This document shows positions 10,605 to 18,797 of a stretch of DNA of 64,000 nt, in pieces; position 1 is the stretch's first letter, and the number at the start of each line of letters is the position of its first letter. The notes beneath the pieces were generated by a model. It saw nothing but the letters and a program-made list of their open reading frames with translations, did not search any database and was not told the DNA's origin. The stretch covers positions 62,001-126,000 of the forward strand of contig NZ_VAUO01000003.1 of the NCBI RefSeq assembly GCF_005796105.1, in the 5' to 3' direction. The DNA comes from Pseudomonas mosselii. Its GTDB lineage: Bacteria > Pseudomonadota > Gammaproteobacteria > Pseudomonadales > Pseudomonadaceae. The translations under genes were made by a program, and so were the position numbers.

Positions 10605-11495
10605 TTACCCGATCGCACGCAAGTGCACCGCAAAGCGCTCAGCCAGCCATTGCGCAGCCGGGCCCAAGGGCTCGTCGCGGCGCCAGGCCAGCTCGGCGAC
10701 CAACGCCGGGGGGCGCCATTCGCTGACCAACTCGACCATCTGCGTCTGGTAAGTGGGGTACTGCACCACATGGCGCGGTAGCCAGGCCCAGCCCAGGCCG
10801 CGCATCAGCAGTTCGGCCATGGCGTAGAAGCTATCGGCGCGCCAGACCTGCGGACTGGCCACTTCGCCGCCGGGGTAGCCACTTTGCTGTGGCGTGATCA
10901 ACAACTGCCGGTGCCGCGCCAATTGCTGGCAGCTCACGTAGTCGAGACGCGCCAGCGGATGGTCAATAGCGCACACCGTCACCATCTCGACACTGCCAAG
11001 GGCACGCCGCTCAAGTGACGCCGGGATGCTCTCATGATGGAAAAACAGGCCAAGGTCGGCGCGCCGCTCCACCAGCTTGCGCGCCACATCACCCTGGGCG
11101 CCACTGGCCAGTTGCACTTCAAGGTAGGGGTAGCGCGTGGCCAGTTCGTCGAGGCTGTCGATCACCGGTTGGTAGGGCATGGCCTCGTCCTGGGCCACTC
11201 GCAGCAGCGCCTCCTGGCCGCGCATCAGCGCCAGCGCGCGGCCATCCAGACGCTCGCATTGACGCAGCAGTTCACGGGCGTCCTCAAGCAACGCGGCGCC
11301 ATTCTCGGTCAGGCGTGGCTGGCGACCGCTGCTGCGTTCGAACAGGGTCACGCCCAGGTCTGCCTCCAGCAGCGCGATGGCACTGCTCACCGCCGATTGC
11401 GCCTTATGCTGCTCGCGGGCGACAGCAGAAAACGAACGCAACTCGGCCGTGCGCACGAACAAGCGCAGTTGTTCAAGGTTCCATTGCTCGGTCAT
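10605..11495 (-). CDS. LysR-family transcriptional regulator
   Basis: This 296-residue LTTR has an N-terminal winged HTH (about residues 5-63, with LRLFVRTAELRSFSAVARE and the recognition-helix region AQSAVSSAIALLEADLGVTLFER), followed by a periplasmic-binding-type effector domain. The ATG at 11495 is chosen over an in-frame TTG at 11501. It diverges from an SMR efflux gene across an 88-bp gap that holds a strong palindrome, so control of that pump and of itself is the natural guess. The effector is unknown. waaA lies 11 bp downstream, but I have no evidence that they are functionally linked. Confidence 0.9.
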   Translation of the reverse strand: MTEQWNLEQLRLFVRTAELRSFSAVAREQHKAQSAVSSAIALLEADLGVTLFERSSGRQPRLTENGAALLEDARELLRQCERLDGRALALMRGQEALLRVAQDEAMPYQPVIDSLDELATRYPYLEVQLASGAQGDVARKLVERRADLGLFFHHESIPASLERRALGSVEMVTVCAIDHPLARLDYVSCQQLARHRQLLITPQQSGYPGGEVASPQVWRADSFYAMAELLMRGLGWAWLPRHVVQYPTYQTQMVELVSEWRPPALVAELAWRRDEPLGPAAQWLAERFAVHLRAIG

Positions 11496-11529
11496 TAGCA
11501 ACCTATCTCCAATTCAGATAGCTAATGAC
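11491..11529. promoter_or_regulatory. Composite palindrome, likely LysR operator
   Basis: Outer arms GTCATTAGC (11491-11499) and GCTAATGAC (11521-11529) are perfect inverse complements. Inside lies TATCT-N7-AGATA (11504-11520), which contains the LTTR consensus T-N11-A and an ATC-N9-GAT core. The left outer arm covers the LysR start codon, so binding could autorepress. The SMR start codon is 54 bp to the right. Confidence 0.65.
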
Positions 11530-11583
11530 TTTACCGCATCCAGGCTTGCCCTAGAATGCCCAGCCAGAAACGGAGGATCTGCC

Positions 11584-11916
11584 ATGAACGCCTACACCTA
11601 TCTCGCCATCGCCATCTGCGCCGAAGTCATCGCCACTGCCTCCATGAAAGCCGTCAAGGGCCTGAACACGCCGCTGCCCTTGCTGTTGATGGTGTGCGGC
11701 TACGGCGTGGCGTTCTGGATGCTCACCCTGGTGGTGCGCAGCATTCCGGTGGGCATCGCCTACGCCATCTGGTCGGGGCTGGGCATCGTGCTGATCAGCG
11801 TCGCGGCGCTGGTGATCTACGGGCAGAAACTCGATGTGCCGGCGATGCTGGGCATGGCCATGATCGTTGCAGGGGTGGTGGTGATCCAGGTGTTCTCCAA
11901 TACCGCCGGGCACTGA
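11584..11916 (+). CDS. Small multidrug resistance (SMR) efflux protein, EmrE-like
   Basis: This 110-residue, four-helix inner-membrane proton antiporter exports quaternary cations or similar compounds as a dual-topology dimer. The essential membrane glutamate is at E14, and the substrate-stacking tryptophan is W63 in AIWSGLG, both in the same positions as in EmrE. GGAGGATC just upstream of the ATG is a strong ribosome site. It diverges from a LysR gene with an intervening palindrome, suggesting regulated expression. Substrate is unknown; guanidinium exporters of the same family are the main alternative. Confidence 0.92.
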   Translation: MNAYTYLAIAICAEVIATASMKAVKGLNTPLPLLLMVCGYGVAFWMLTLVVRSIPVGIAYAIWSGLGIVLISVAALVIYGQKLDVPAMLGMAMIVAGVVVIQVFSNTAGH

Positions 11917-11972
11917 TCCCTGCTCCCATGTGAATGTATACTGCGCACCTATCCCGCTTTAGAGGTGCCCCC

Positions 11973-13148
11973 ATGCCATCCGCCATTTCCACTGACGTAC
12001 TGATCGTCGGCGCCGGGGTCGCAGGCCTTTGGCTCAATGCCCGCCTGCGCCGGCTGGGTTATTCGACGGTACTGGTGGAGCGCGCGAGCCTTGGCGGCGA
12101 GCAGACCATCAAGTCGCAGGGGATCATTCACGGTGGCACCAAATATGCCCTGCACGGCGCCCTGACCGGGGCCTCCGAGGCCATCGCCGATATGCCACGA
12201 CGCTGGCGTGAGGCGCTGGCCGGCACGGGCGAACTGGACCTCAGCAGTACTCGCCTACTGTCCGATGCCCACTACCTGTGGAGCCCCGGCACCCTGGCCG
12301 GCAACCTCACCAGCTTCTTCGCCAGCAAGGCCGTACGCGGCCGGGTCGATCAGGTCAAGGGCGAGCAACTGCCACCGGCCCTGCAGGACCGCGCATTCAA
12401 GGGCAAGGTTTACCGCCTGGCCGAACTGGTCATCGACGTGCCGAGCCTGCTGGCCAACCTCGCGCAACTGGCCGGCGACAGCCTGCTGGCCGGCGAGCAT
12501 ATCGAACCGCTGCATGAGGCCGACGCACTGGTCGGCCTGCGCGTCGATGGCCGCGAGATTCGCGCCCAGCGCGTAGTGCTCAGCGCCGGCGGCGGCACCG
12601 AGGCGCTGCTGCATGCACTCGGCCTGGAGCAACCGGCCATGCAGCGCCGCCCCCTGCACATGGTCATGGCCAAAGGCCCCAACCTCAAGCCGCTGTATGC
12701 CCACTGCCTGGGTGGCGGGCCCAAGCCACGGGTCACCGTGACCACCCACCCGGCCGCCGACGGCCAATGGGTATGGTACCTGGGCGGTGATCTGGCCGAA
12801 GCCGACGGCGTGGCCCGTGAGCCGGCAGCGCAGATCGCAGCCGCACAACAGGAAATCGCCGGCCTGCTGCCGTGGGTCGACCAGACCCAAGTGCGCTGGG
12901 CGACCCTGCGTGTCGAGCGCGCCGAACCGGCACAGTCGGGCCTGGTGCGCCCCGACAACGCCTTCCTCGCCGAACAGCAAGGCCTGCTGGTGGGCTGGCC
13001 GACCAAGTTGGCCCTGGCCCCGGACTTCGCTGACCGGGTACTGGCGAGCTTCGAGCGCGACGGCATACGCCCGACCACCCAAGCCGATCTTGCCAACCTG
13101 CCACGCCCGCCACTGGGCGTGCCTGCGTGGGAGCAACTGCTGCCATGA
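11973..13148 (+). CDS. FAD-dependent oxidoreductase (DAO fold)
   Basis: This 391-residue soluble flavoprotein has an N-terminal Rossmann motif DVLIVGAGVAGLWLNARLRR and an early segment SQGIIHGGTKYALHGA. The latter resembles the NSGVIHAG-type active-site strand of L-2-hydroxyglutarate oxidases and related DAO-family enzymes. The C-terminal half is shorter and more divergent than in known members, so the substrate cannot be assigned. The ATG at 11973 has AGAGGTG upstream and removes 13 non-family residues. Its stop overlaps the start of the aldo/keto reductase by ATGA, so the two are translationally coupled and probably act on related compounds. Confidence 0.8.
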   Translation: MPSAISTDVLIVGAGVAGLWLNARLRRLGYSTVLVERASLGGEQTIKSQGIIHGGTKYALHGALTGASEAIADMPRRWREALAGTGELDLSSTRLLSDAHYLWSPGTLAGNLTSFFASKAVRGRVDQVKGEQLPPALQDRAFKGKVYRLAELVIDVPSLLANLAQLAGDSLLAGEHIEPLHEADALVGLRVDGREIRAQRVVLSAGGGTEALLHALGLEQPAMQRRPLHMVMAKGPNLKPLYAHCLGGGPKPRVTVTTHPAADGQWVWYLGGDLAEADGVAREPAAQIAAAQQEIAGLLPWVDQTQVRWATLRVERAEPAQSGLVRPDNAFLAEQQGLLVGWPTKLALAPDFADRVLASFERDGIRPTTQADLANLPRPPLGVPAWEQLLP

Positions 13149-13957
13149 GCCTGCCTACCCTGCACGATCATCACCGCGCCCTGGGCAGCACCGGCCTGCG
13201 CGTATCGCCGCTGGGCCTGGGCACGGTCAAGCTCGGCCGCGACCAAGGCGTCAAGTACCCCAGCGGCTTCACCATCCCCGACGACGATGCCGCGCGCCTG
13301 CTGCTGGCCCAGGCCCGCGAGCTGGGCATCAACCTGCTCGACACCGCACCGGCCTATGGCCGCAGCGAAGAGCGCCTCGGCCCGCTGCTGCGTGGCCAGC
13401 GCGAACAGTGGGTGATCGTCAGCAAGGTCGGCGAGGAATTCGACGACGGCCTGTCGCACTTCGACTTCAGCGCTGCCCACACCCGACGCTCGGTGGAGCG
13501 CAGCCTCAAGCGTCTGGAAACCGACCGCATCGAGCTGGTGCTGGTGCACTCAGACGGCAACGACCTGGCGATTCTCGAGCAAGCCGAGGTGTACGACACC
13601 CTCGCCGCACTCAAGCAGGAGGGCAAGATCCTCGGCTATGGTTTCTCCGGCAAAACCGTCGCCGGGGGGCTGAAGGCCCTGGAGCAAGGCGACTGCGCCA
13701 TGGTCACCTACAACCTCAACGAACAGGCGGAACGCCCAGTGCTGGACTACGCTGCCGAACACGGCAAGGCGATCCTGGTGAAAAAGGCTCTGGCCAGCGG
13801 CCATGCCTGCCTGGCACCCGGCGTCGATCCGGTGCAGGCCAGTTTCGAGCTGCTGTTCGCCCACCCCGGCGTGAGCAGTGCCATCGTCGGCACCATCAAC
13901 CCCATCCACCTGGCCCACAACGTGGCCACCGTAGCCCGCATCCTCGGTCGCCACTGA
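13145..13957 (+). CDS. Aldo/keto reductase
   Basis: This 270-residue (beta/alpha)8 NADPH-dependent oxidoreductase has the complete catalytic tetrad: D66 and Y71 in DTAPAYG, K94 in IVSKVG, and H135 in LVHSDG. The N-terminal RALGSTGLRVSPLGLGTVKL is typical of the family. It is somewhat short, ending at the cofactor-binding IVGTINPIHL segment. The ATG overlaps the preceding flavoprotein stop (ATGA). A hypothetical Nudix-like gene follows after 34 bp with a strong GGAGGAG site. The trio may form an uncharacterised metabolic unit; substrate unknown. Confidence 0.88.
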   Translation: MSLPTLHDHHRALGSTGLRVSPLGLGTVKLGRDQGVKYPSGFTIPDDDAARLLLAQARELGINLLDTAPAYGRSEERLGPLLRGQREQWVIVSKVGEEFDDGLSHFDFSAAHTRRSVERSLKRLETDRIELVLVHSDGNDLAILEQAEVYDTLAALKQEGKILGYGFSGKTVAGGLKALEQGDCAMVTYNLNEQAERPVLDYAAEHGKAILVKKALASGHACLAPGVDPVQASFELLFAHPGVSSAIVGTINPIHLAHNVATVARILGRH

Positions 13958-13991
13958 AGCGCCTGGCGGGCCCAACGTAAGGAGGAGCCTC

Positions 13992-14867
13992 GTGCCGCGT
14001 ACGCTGATCCGCAAGAACCCAAGCGACTTCAAGACCCTGGCGTTGCACGTAGAGGCCACCCCCGATGGCCTCACGTACCAAGGCATCGGTGCTCCCCAGA
14101 ACTTCGCCCAGACCCTGCAACGGCGCAAGGCCATCGAGCTGCCCAACAGCGAATGCTTCATCATCGAGTTGGCCAACTTGGGCGTTTCGGTGCGCCTGAC
14201 CCTGGAATGGCAAGGCCGTGACTACTGGGTACTGGTACGCCAGCAACGCCAGGATCGTGGCGACGTGGTGCTCAAGCTGATCTCCGGCTACGTACCGGCC
14301 CACGAACTCAACCTGCCGTTGCTCACGGCCCTGCAGGAAGTCGCTGAAGAATGCCTGCTGGAAACGCCGGAAGGCTGGCTTGCCGGACGCTTCGGCGACA
14401 CCTGGATGCCCGCGCCTTATCAGCACACCCTGCGCTACCGGCAAAATGCCCACTTCACCCTCAGCCCGCTGTCGGGCGCGGCGCGGCCGGTGCATTGCGC
14501 GCGCCTGCCACTGATCGAACGCCCACGCGCCTACGTACACACCCCGACCGCCTCCCTACAACTGGTCTACGACCTGCGCCTGACGCTGCCGCGCGATACC
14601 AGCCAGCTCAGCCTGCTGCATGTCGACGAACACCTGGAAGAGGGCCAACTGATCGCACGCCTGGACCGCGAGCAGCCCGACCTGTTCCTGCTGCCGGTGC
14701 ACCAGGAGCGCCCCGGTGCCGAACTGCTGAGCCTGACCGACGGCCAACTGCGCCCGGTCACCAGCGATGGAGTATGGCTATCGGAAAGCTTCGCCGCTCA
14801 GGACGGTTGGCTGGTGCATGACGAGCGCATCAGCTGGAAAGACTGGCGGGCACGCTTGCACGCCTGA
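13992..14867 (+). CDS. Uncharacterised protein with a degenerate Nudix-like helix
   Basis: This 291-residue soluble protein starts at GTG 13992 with GGAGGAG five bases upstream. I do not recognise a named family with confidence. Residues 72-125 read like a divergent Nudix core: strand DYWVLVRQQR, then KLISGY-x4-E with G99 and E105, then QEVAEECLL at 115-123. The last segment aligns to the RE-x-x-EE-x-G-L part of the Nudix box, with the arginine and glycine replaced and two extra residues before it. Catalysis may therefore be lost or altered. Homologues may carry an unsupported ABC-transporter-ATPase label, but no Walker motifs are present. It is the third gene of the FAD/AKR set. Confidence 0.7.
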   Translation: MPRTLIRKNPSDFKTLALHVEATPDGLTYQGIGAPQNFAQTLQRRKAIELPNSECFIIELANLGVSVRLTLEWQGRDYWVLVRQQRQDRGDVVLKLISGYVPAHELNLPLLTALQEVAEECLLETPEGWLAGRFGDTWMPAPYQHTLRYRQNAHFTLSPLSGAARPVHCARLPLIERPRAYVHTPTASLQLVYDLRLTLPRDTSQLSLLHVDEHLEEGQLIARLDREQPDLFLLPVHQERPGAELLSLTDGQLRPVTSDGVWLSESFAAQDGWLVHDERISWKDWRARLHA

Positions 14868-14938
14868 GCACGGCCAGTACCGTACCCAGACGGGCAGTCA
14901 CAACTGGAAGATCTGGCCGAACGGTCTTTGCGAGGTTT

Positions 14939-14981
14939 TTCAGACGTGCAGCAGCCAGTAAATGGCTACTGCACGTCTGAA
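14939..14981. other. Strong hairpin between convergent genes, no T-tract
   Basis: TTCAGACGTGCAG (14939-14951) pairs perfectly with CTGCACGTCTGAA (14969-14981), and inner AGCCA/TGGCT extends the stem. It lies between the 3' ends of the Nudix-like gene and hldE. Neither strand has a T-run after the stem, so it is not a textbook intrinsic terminator. Confidence 0.6.
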
Positions 14982-15011
14982 TAGCAGGACAGGCCCGCGA
15001 CGCGAGAGGCG

Positions 15012-16433
15012 TCAGTGCTTGCGGATCTTCTCGACGATCGCTGTGGTGGAGCTGTTTTCTACCAGCCCCAGAACTTTCACTGTGCCGCCATAGGCCTTGA
15101 CGATATCCGCGCCAACCACCTGATCGATGCCATAGTCGCCGCCCTTGACCAGCACGTCCGGCTTGACCTGGCGCAGCAGGTTCTCCGGGGTAGCCTCAGG
15201 GAAACTGATGACCCAGTCCACGGCCCCGAGCCCGGCCAGCACGGCCATGCGCCGGTCGACGCTGTTGATCGGCCGGCCAGGGCCTTTCAGGCGACTGACC
15301 GAAGCATCGTCGTTGATGGCGACGATCAGGCGATCACCTTGCGCGCGGGCCTGCTCGAGGTAGGTCACGTGGCCGGCGTGCAGGATGTCGAAGCAGCCGT
15401 TGGTGAAGACGATCTTCTCGTTGTGCGCACGCGCATCGTCGATGGCCAGCAGCAGTTGTTCCAGGCCCAGCACACCGCGCTCGGAGCCTTCTTCGCGCTG
15501 GATCGCGCGACGCAGCTCGGGGGCACTGATCGCGGCGGTACCCAGCTTGCCAACCACGATGCCTGCGGCCAAGTTGGCCAGGGCCACGGCGTGGGGCAGG
15601 TCTTCACCGGCAGCGATCGCGGCGGCCAGGGTGGAAATCACGGTGTCGCCGGCACCGGTCACATCGAACACTTCACGGGCACGCGCCGGCAAGTGCAGCG
15701 CCGGGTGGCCGGTGCGCAGCAGGGTCATGCCATGCTCGCCACGGGTGACCAGCAAGGCCCCCAGGTCGAGTTCCTCGAGCAGCTTCAGCCCCTTGGCAAC
15801 CAGCTCGGCCTCATCGCTGCAACGACCAACGATGGTCTCGAACTCGCTCAGGTTGGGGGTGATCAGGCTGGCGCCACGGTAGATGGAAAAATCCTTGCCC
15901 TTCGGGTCGGCCAGCACCGGGATGTGCTTGGCGCGCGCGGCCTCGATCAGCGCCTGGTGGTTCTTCAACGCACCTTTGCCATAGTCGGACAGCACTAGCA
16001 CCTTGACCCCATCAAGCAGGCTGTCGACCTCGGCACTCAGCGACAGCGCATCGGTAGCGAAGGGTTCCTCGAAGTCGATGCGCAGTAGTTGCTGGTGACG
16101 GCTCATGACCCGCAGCTTGACGATGGTCGGCTGGTGGGCGATACGCTGGAAGACCGAACGCACGCCGGCTGCCTGCAAGCTATTGGCCAGGCTATCGGCT
16201 GCCTCGTCCTGGCCGGTGACGCCGACCAACGCCGCGGGTGCACCCAACGCCGCGATGTTCAGCGCGACGTTGGCCGCGCCGCCCGGACGATCCTCGATCT
16301 GGTCGACCTTGACCACCGGCACTGGTGCCTCCGGCGAAATACGCGAAGTACCGCCATGCCAGTAGCGGTCGAGCATGACATCGCCGACCACCAGAACCGG
16401 GGCTTGATCGAAACGCGGCATGGACAACTTCAT
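15012..16433 (-). CDS. hldE: Bifunctional heptose-7-phosphate kinase / heptose-1-phosphate adenylyltransferase HldE
   Basis: This 473-residue cytoplasmic enzyme makes the ADP-heptose precursor of the LPS inner core. The N-terminal ribokinase-like domain (about 1-320) has the GGAANVALNI substrate loop and DVTGAGDTVISTLAAAIAAG anion-hole motif. The C-terminal nucleotidyltransferase domain (about 340-473) begins VFTNGCFDILHAGHV with the HxGH signature. The ATG at 16433 gives the usual length. An in-frame TTG two codons upstream is less likely. It is downstream of msbA, mig-14 and dnpA on the same strand with a 62-bp gap, so it may have its own promoter or be cotranscribed. Confidence 0.96.
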   Translation of the reverse strand: MKLSMPRFDQAPVLVVGDVMLDRYWHGGTSRISPEAPVPVVKVDQIEDRPGGAANVALNIAALGAPAALVGVTGQDEAADSLANSLQAAGVRSVFQRIAHQPTIVKLRVMSRHQQLLRIDFEEPFATDALSLSAEVDSLLDGVKVLVLSDYGKGALKNHQALIEAARAKHIPVLADPKGKDFSIYRGASLITPNLSEFETIVGRCSDEAELVAKGLKLLEELDLGALLVTRGEHGMTLLRTGHPALHLPARAREVFDVTGAGDTVISTLAAAIAAGEDLPHAVALANLAAGIVVGKLGTAAISAPELRRAIQREEGSERGVLGLEQLLLAIDDARAHNEKIVFTNGCFDILHAGHVTYLEQARAQGDRLIVAINDDASVSRLKGPGRPINSVDRRMAVLAGLGAVDWVISFPEATPENLLRQVKPDVLVKGGDYGIDQVVGADIVKAYGGTVKVLGLVENSSTTAIVEKIRKH

Positions 16434-16495
16434 GGACAACCCATCAGACAGAATGAACAGGGGCGGGATATTAGCACAGGCCTAATCCCACCACT

Positions 16496-17896
16496 TCAAC
16501 TCAAGATCCGCCGCACCCAGAACAGCTCGTGCCGGCGCACCGCCTTGCGCAAGAACTCGTTGTCGCCCGTGGCCGGCCAGGTGCGCCCGGCCAGCAGGCG
16601 CTGGATCTGGCGGCGCAAACGGCGCTTGAACGACAGCGGTCCCTGCAAGTCATGCTGCATACCCAAGGCCATGGCCTTGTCCAACTGGCGCGCCGGATCG
16701 AGCAGTGGGCTCCACAGGCGGTCGGCGGGCAACGGCTCGATTGCCGGAGGTAATGCGATACCCATACCGGCCGGGCCCATGGGCCAGCGGTCGTTGTCGT
16801 GCAGGTGGTTGGCGTAGAACAACGCTGTGGTCGGCTTATGCGCGCTCAGGGCGATGGCCTGGAAAATCGCCTGGGTGGTAGCCACGTGATCGGCATGCGG
16901 GTCGAGTTCAGGGTGCGGGGTAACGACCACCTCGGGCCGGTAGTGCTCGAGCAGTGCCACCAGGTCGGCGACCAGATTGCTCCAGGTCGGCGCCCCATCG
17001 CAATCGCCCGGCAGGCTCAGCGGGTTGTGCTGGCGCACGCTGCGGATATCGCCCTCGCCCGACTCGCGCGATGCCAGGGGCTTGTCCGGTTCGGCGGCCA
17101 TGGCCGGCAGTTGCAGACAGTAATAACCCAGCTGTACGCAATGACTGGCCTTGACCCCGCCCCACAGCGGCACCGCCAGGCTGTCCCAACTGCGCAGGCG
17201 GCCCTTCAGGCGGGCAGCGCCAGCCTTGTCCAAGCCCAGTCGCTGGTAGTTCTCGGCCTCGATCTCGCCCTGGGTAAGGGTAACGATGGCCACCTCCGGG
17301 CAGCGGCTGTAGTAACCGAACGCGGCCAGCTCCGCGTCGTCGGCATGCGGCGCAAGGATCAGCGTGCGCTGACGGGTGAAATCGGGACTTGCCATGACGT
17401 GCAAGGTGGCCTCGGTGGCCACACGGCAGCGCCGGCCACGCACCGTCAGTTCGCCACGGGCCACGGCATTGCGCTGACCAGACAGGTTCAGGTAGCGCAC
17501 GCCATCGACGCTACGCTCGAAGTCCTGGCGGTCATCGCCCACCTCGACGAACGGGTCCAGCCAACGCCCGAGCCACGTATGGCGCACGCGCACGGCTAGC
17601 ACCAAGGTCTCGCCGGGAGGCAGTTCGCCAGCCAGTTTCAAGCGCCCGCCCTCGATGATCGCCGCCTGGCTCTGAGCGTCCTCGGGGAAGCAGTACTGAT
17701 AGTCGTCGCTGCCACGGTAGAACAGGTGATCGGCAAACCACGCCTCATGGGCGACCCAGCCCACCAGCATGAGCAGCGGCACCAGCCACCAGGCCAGGAC
17801 CACTCCCACCACCAGCAAGGCCAGCAGCGCCAGCAACAGGGCGATACGCTTGTTGCGACGGTGGACTTTCAACAACTGTTGCTTGCGTGCACTCAT
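16496..17896 (-). CDS. dnpA: PIG-L family de-N-acetylase DnpA
   Basis: This 466-residue protein has an N-terminal basic stretch and one or two membrane segments (about residues 18-48), a linker domain, and a PIG-L/LmbE-type deacetylase domain. The zinc site is seen as APHADDAELAAFG, a variant of the PHPDDxE motif, and PHPELDPHADHVAT further on. The order dnpA next to mig-14 matches the P. aeruginosa LPS-core region, where DnpA affects fluoroquinolone tolerance and persistence. Its substrate, probably an N-acetyl sugar in the envelope, is not established. The ATG at 17896 lies 4 bp after the mig-14 stop. Confidence 0.85.
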   Translation of the reverse strand: MSARKQQLLKVHRRNKRIALLLALLALLVVGVVLAWWLVPLLMLVGWVAHEAWFADHLFYRGSDDYQYCFPEDAQSQAAIIEGGRLKLAGELPPGETLVLAVRVRHTWLGRWLDPFVEVGDDRQDFERSVDGVRYLNLSGQRNAVARGELTVRGRRCRVATEATLHVMASPDFTRQRTLILAPHADDAELAAFGYYSRCPEVAIVTLTQGEIEAENYQRLGLDKAGAARLKGRLRSWDSLAVPLWGGVKASHCVQLGYYCLQLPAMAAEPDKPLASRESGEGDIRSVRQHNPLSLPGDCDGAPTWSNLVADLVALLEHYRPEVVVTPHPELDPHADHVATTQAIFQAIALSAHKPTTALFYANHLHDNDRWPMGPAGMGIALPPAIEPLPADRLWSPLLDPARQLDKAMALGMQHDLQGPLSFKRRLRRQIQRLLAGRTWPATGDNEFLRKAVRRHELFWVRRILS

Positions 17897-17900
17897 GGCA

Positions 17901-18797
17901 TCAGACCTGATAGACCGGCACGGTGCGGCACCAGCGGTCCTTGTATTCACGATCGGCGCGGCCGAACGAGTAGCGCAGCGGCTTGCCCAGCGCCCTGGCA
18001 TCGGCCCAGGCCTGCTGGGTATTGACGAAGCTCAGCACGCTACCGGGACTAAATTCCCGGCTCTGCGGATCGACCCCACCATTGATGTATTCCAGCGACA
18101 CCCATTGCGGCGCCTCGACCCGGTACAGCACCTGGATCGCCACTGGCGCACCGTCCAGCAAGGCCACCGAGCCTGTCATGAATTCGCGCAACAGGGTGAA
18201 CACCTCGACCAGCCCCTGCTTGCCCGCCACCTCGAAGCCCCAGCGACGCTCGAACAGGTCGGTGTACATGGCCGCCTGCTCGGCAGGGGTAAATTCAGCC
18301 ATCGGCCGCATGACCCCGCCCGCTTCTTCGAGCAGACGCAGCTCGCGGCGCTGGTTGTAGCGGAACTTCTTCGAGTAGTCCTCAGGCTCGCGGGCCAGGG
18401 CCAGGCCCTCGGGCTGGCTGCGCAGGGTGCTCAGGGAGCCCGCGTTAAGCTCGGAGACATAGCGCATGCGCTGGCGCACCGGGACCTGCACGCCGGCGGC
18501 GACCGGCAGAATCACCTCGGCATTGCCCAGGTCCAGCAGGTGGCGCTTGCCCTCGCGCTTGAGCACTTCCTTGGCCAGGGCCAGGTACTGCCCCGAACAC
18601 GGCATCGCCGCCTGCAACTGGCCCTCGATGAACCAGCCCAGGTAACGCACCGGCACGTCGAGGAAGGCCGACAGACGCGCCACCACTTCGGGGTGAGTGG
18701 CAACGCTGCCGCCGAAGCGATACCAGGCCTGGGCGTACTGCGCCGCGTCGATCTCCTGCCAGCCCCGCTCACGCCAACTGCGCAACAGCCTCAGCAT
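17901..18797 (-). CDS. mig-14: Mig-14-like protein (GNAT fold)
   Basis: This 298-residue protein is of the Mig-14 family, which contributes to antimicrobial peptide resistance and persistence in Salmonella and Pseudomonas. It has a C-terminal GNAT/FemAB-like acyltransferase-type region (VALLDGAPVAIQVLYR, followed by SLEYINGGVDP) but no proven activity. The N-terminus has no clear transmembrane segment. The start overlaps the msbA stop by 7 bp and the stop is 4 bp from dnpA, so msbA, mig-14 and dnpA form one transcription unit. This argues for an LPS or outer-membrane role. Confidence 0.82.
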   Translation of the reverse strand: MLRLLRSWRERGWQEIDAAQYAQAWYRFGGSVATHPEVVARLSAFLDVPVRYLGWFIEGQLQAAMPCSGQYLALAKEVLKREGKRHLLDLGNAEVILPVAAGVQVPVRQRMRYVSELNAGSLSTLRSQPEGLALAREPEDYSKKFRYNQRRELRLLEEAGGVMRPMAEFTPAEQAAMYTDLFERRWGFEVAGKQGLVEVFTLLREFMTGSVALLDGAPVAIQVLYRVEAPQWVSLEYINGGVDPQSREFSPGSVLSFVNTQQAWADARALGKPLRYSFGRADREYKDRWCRTVPVYQV

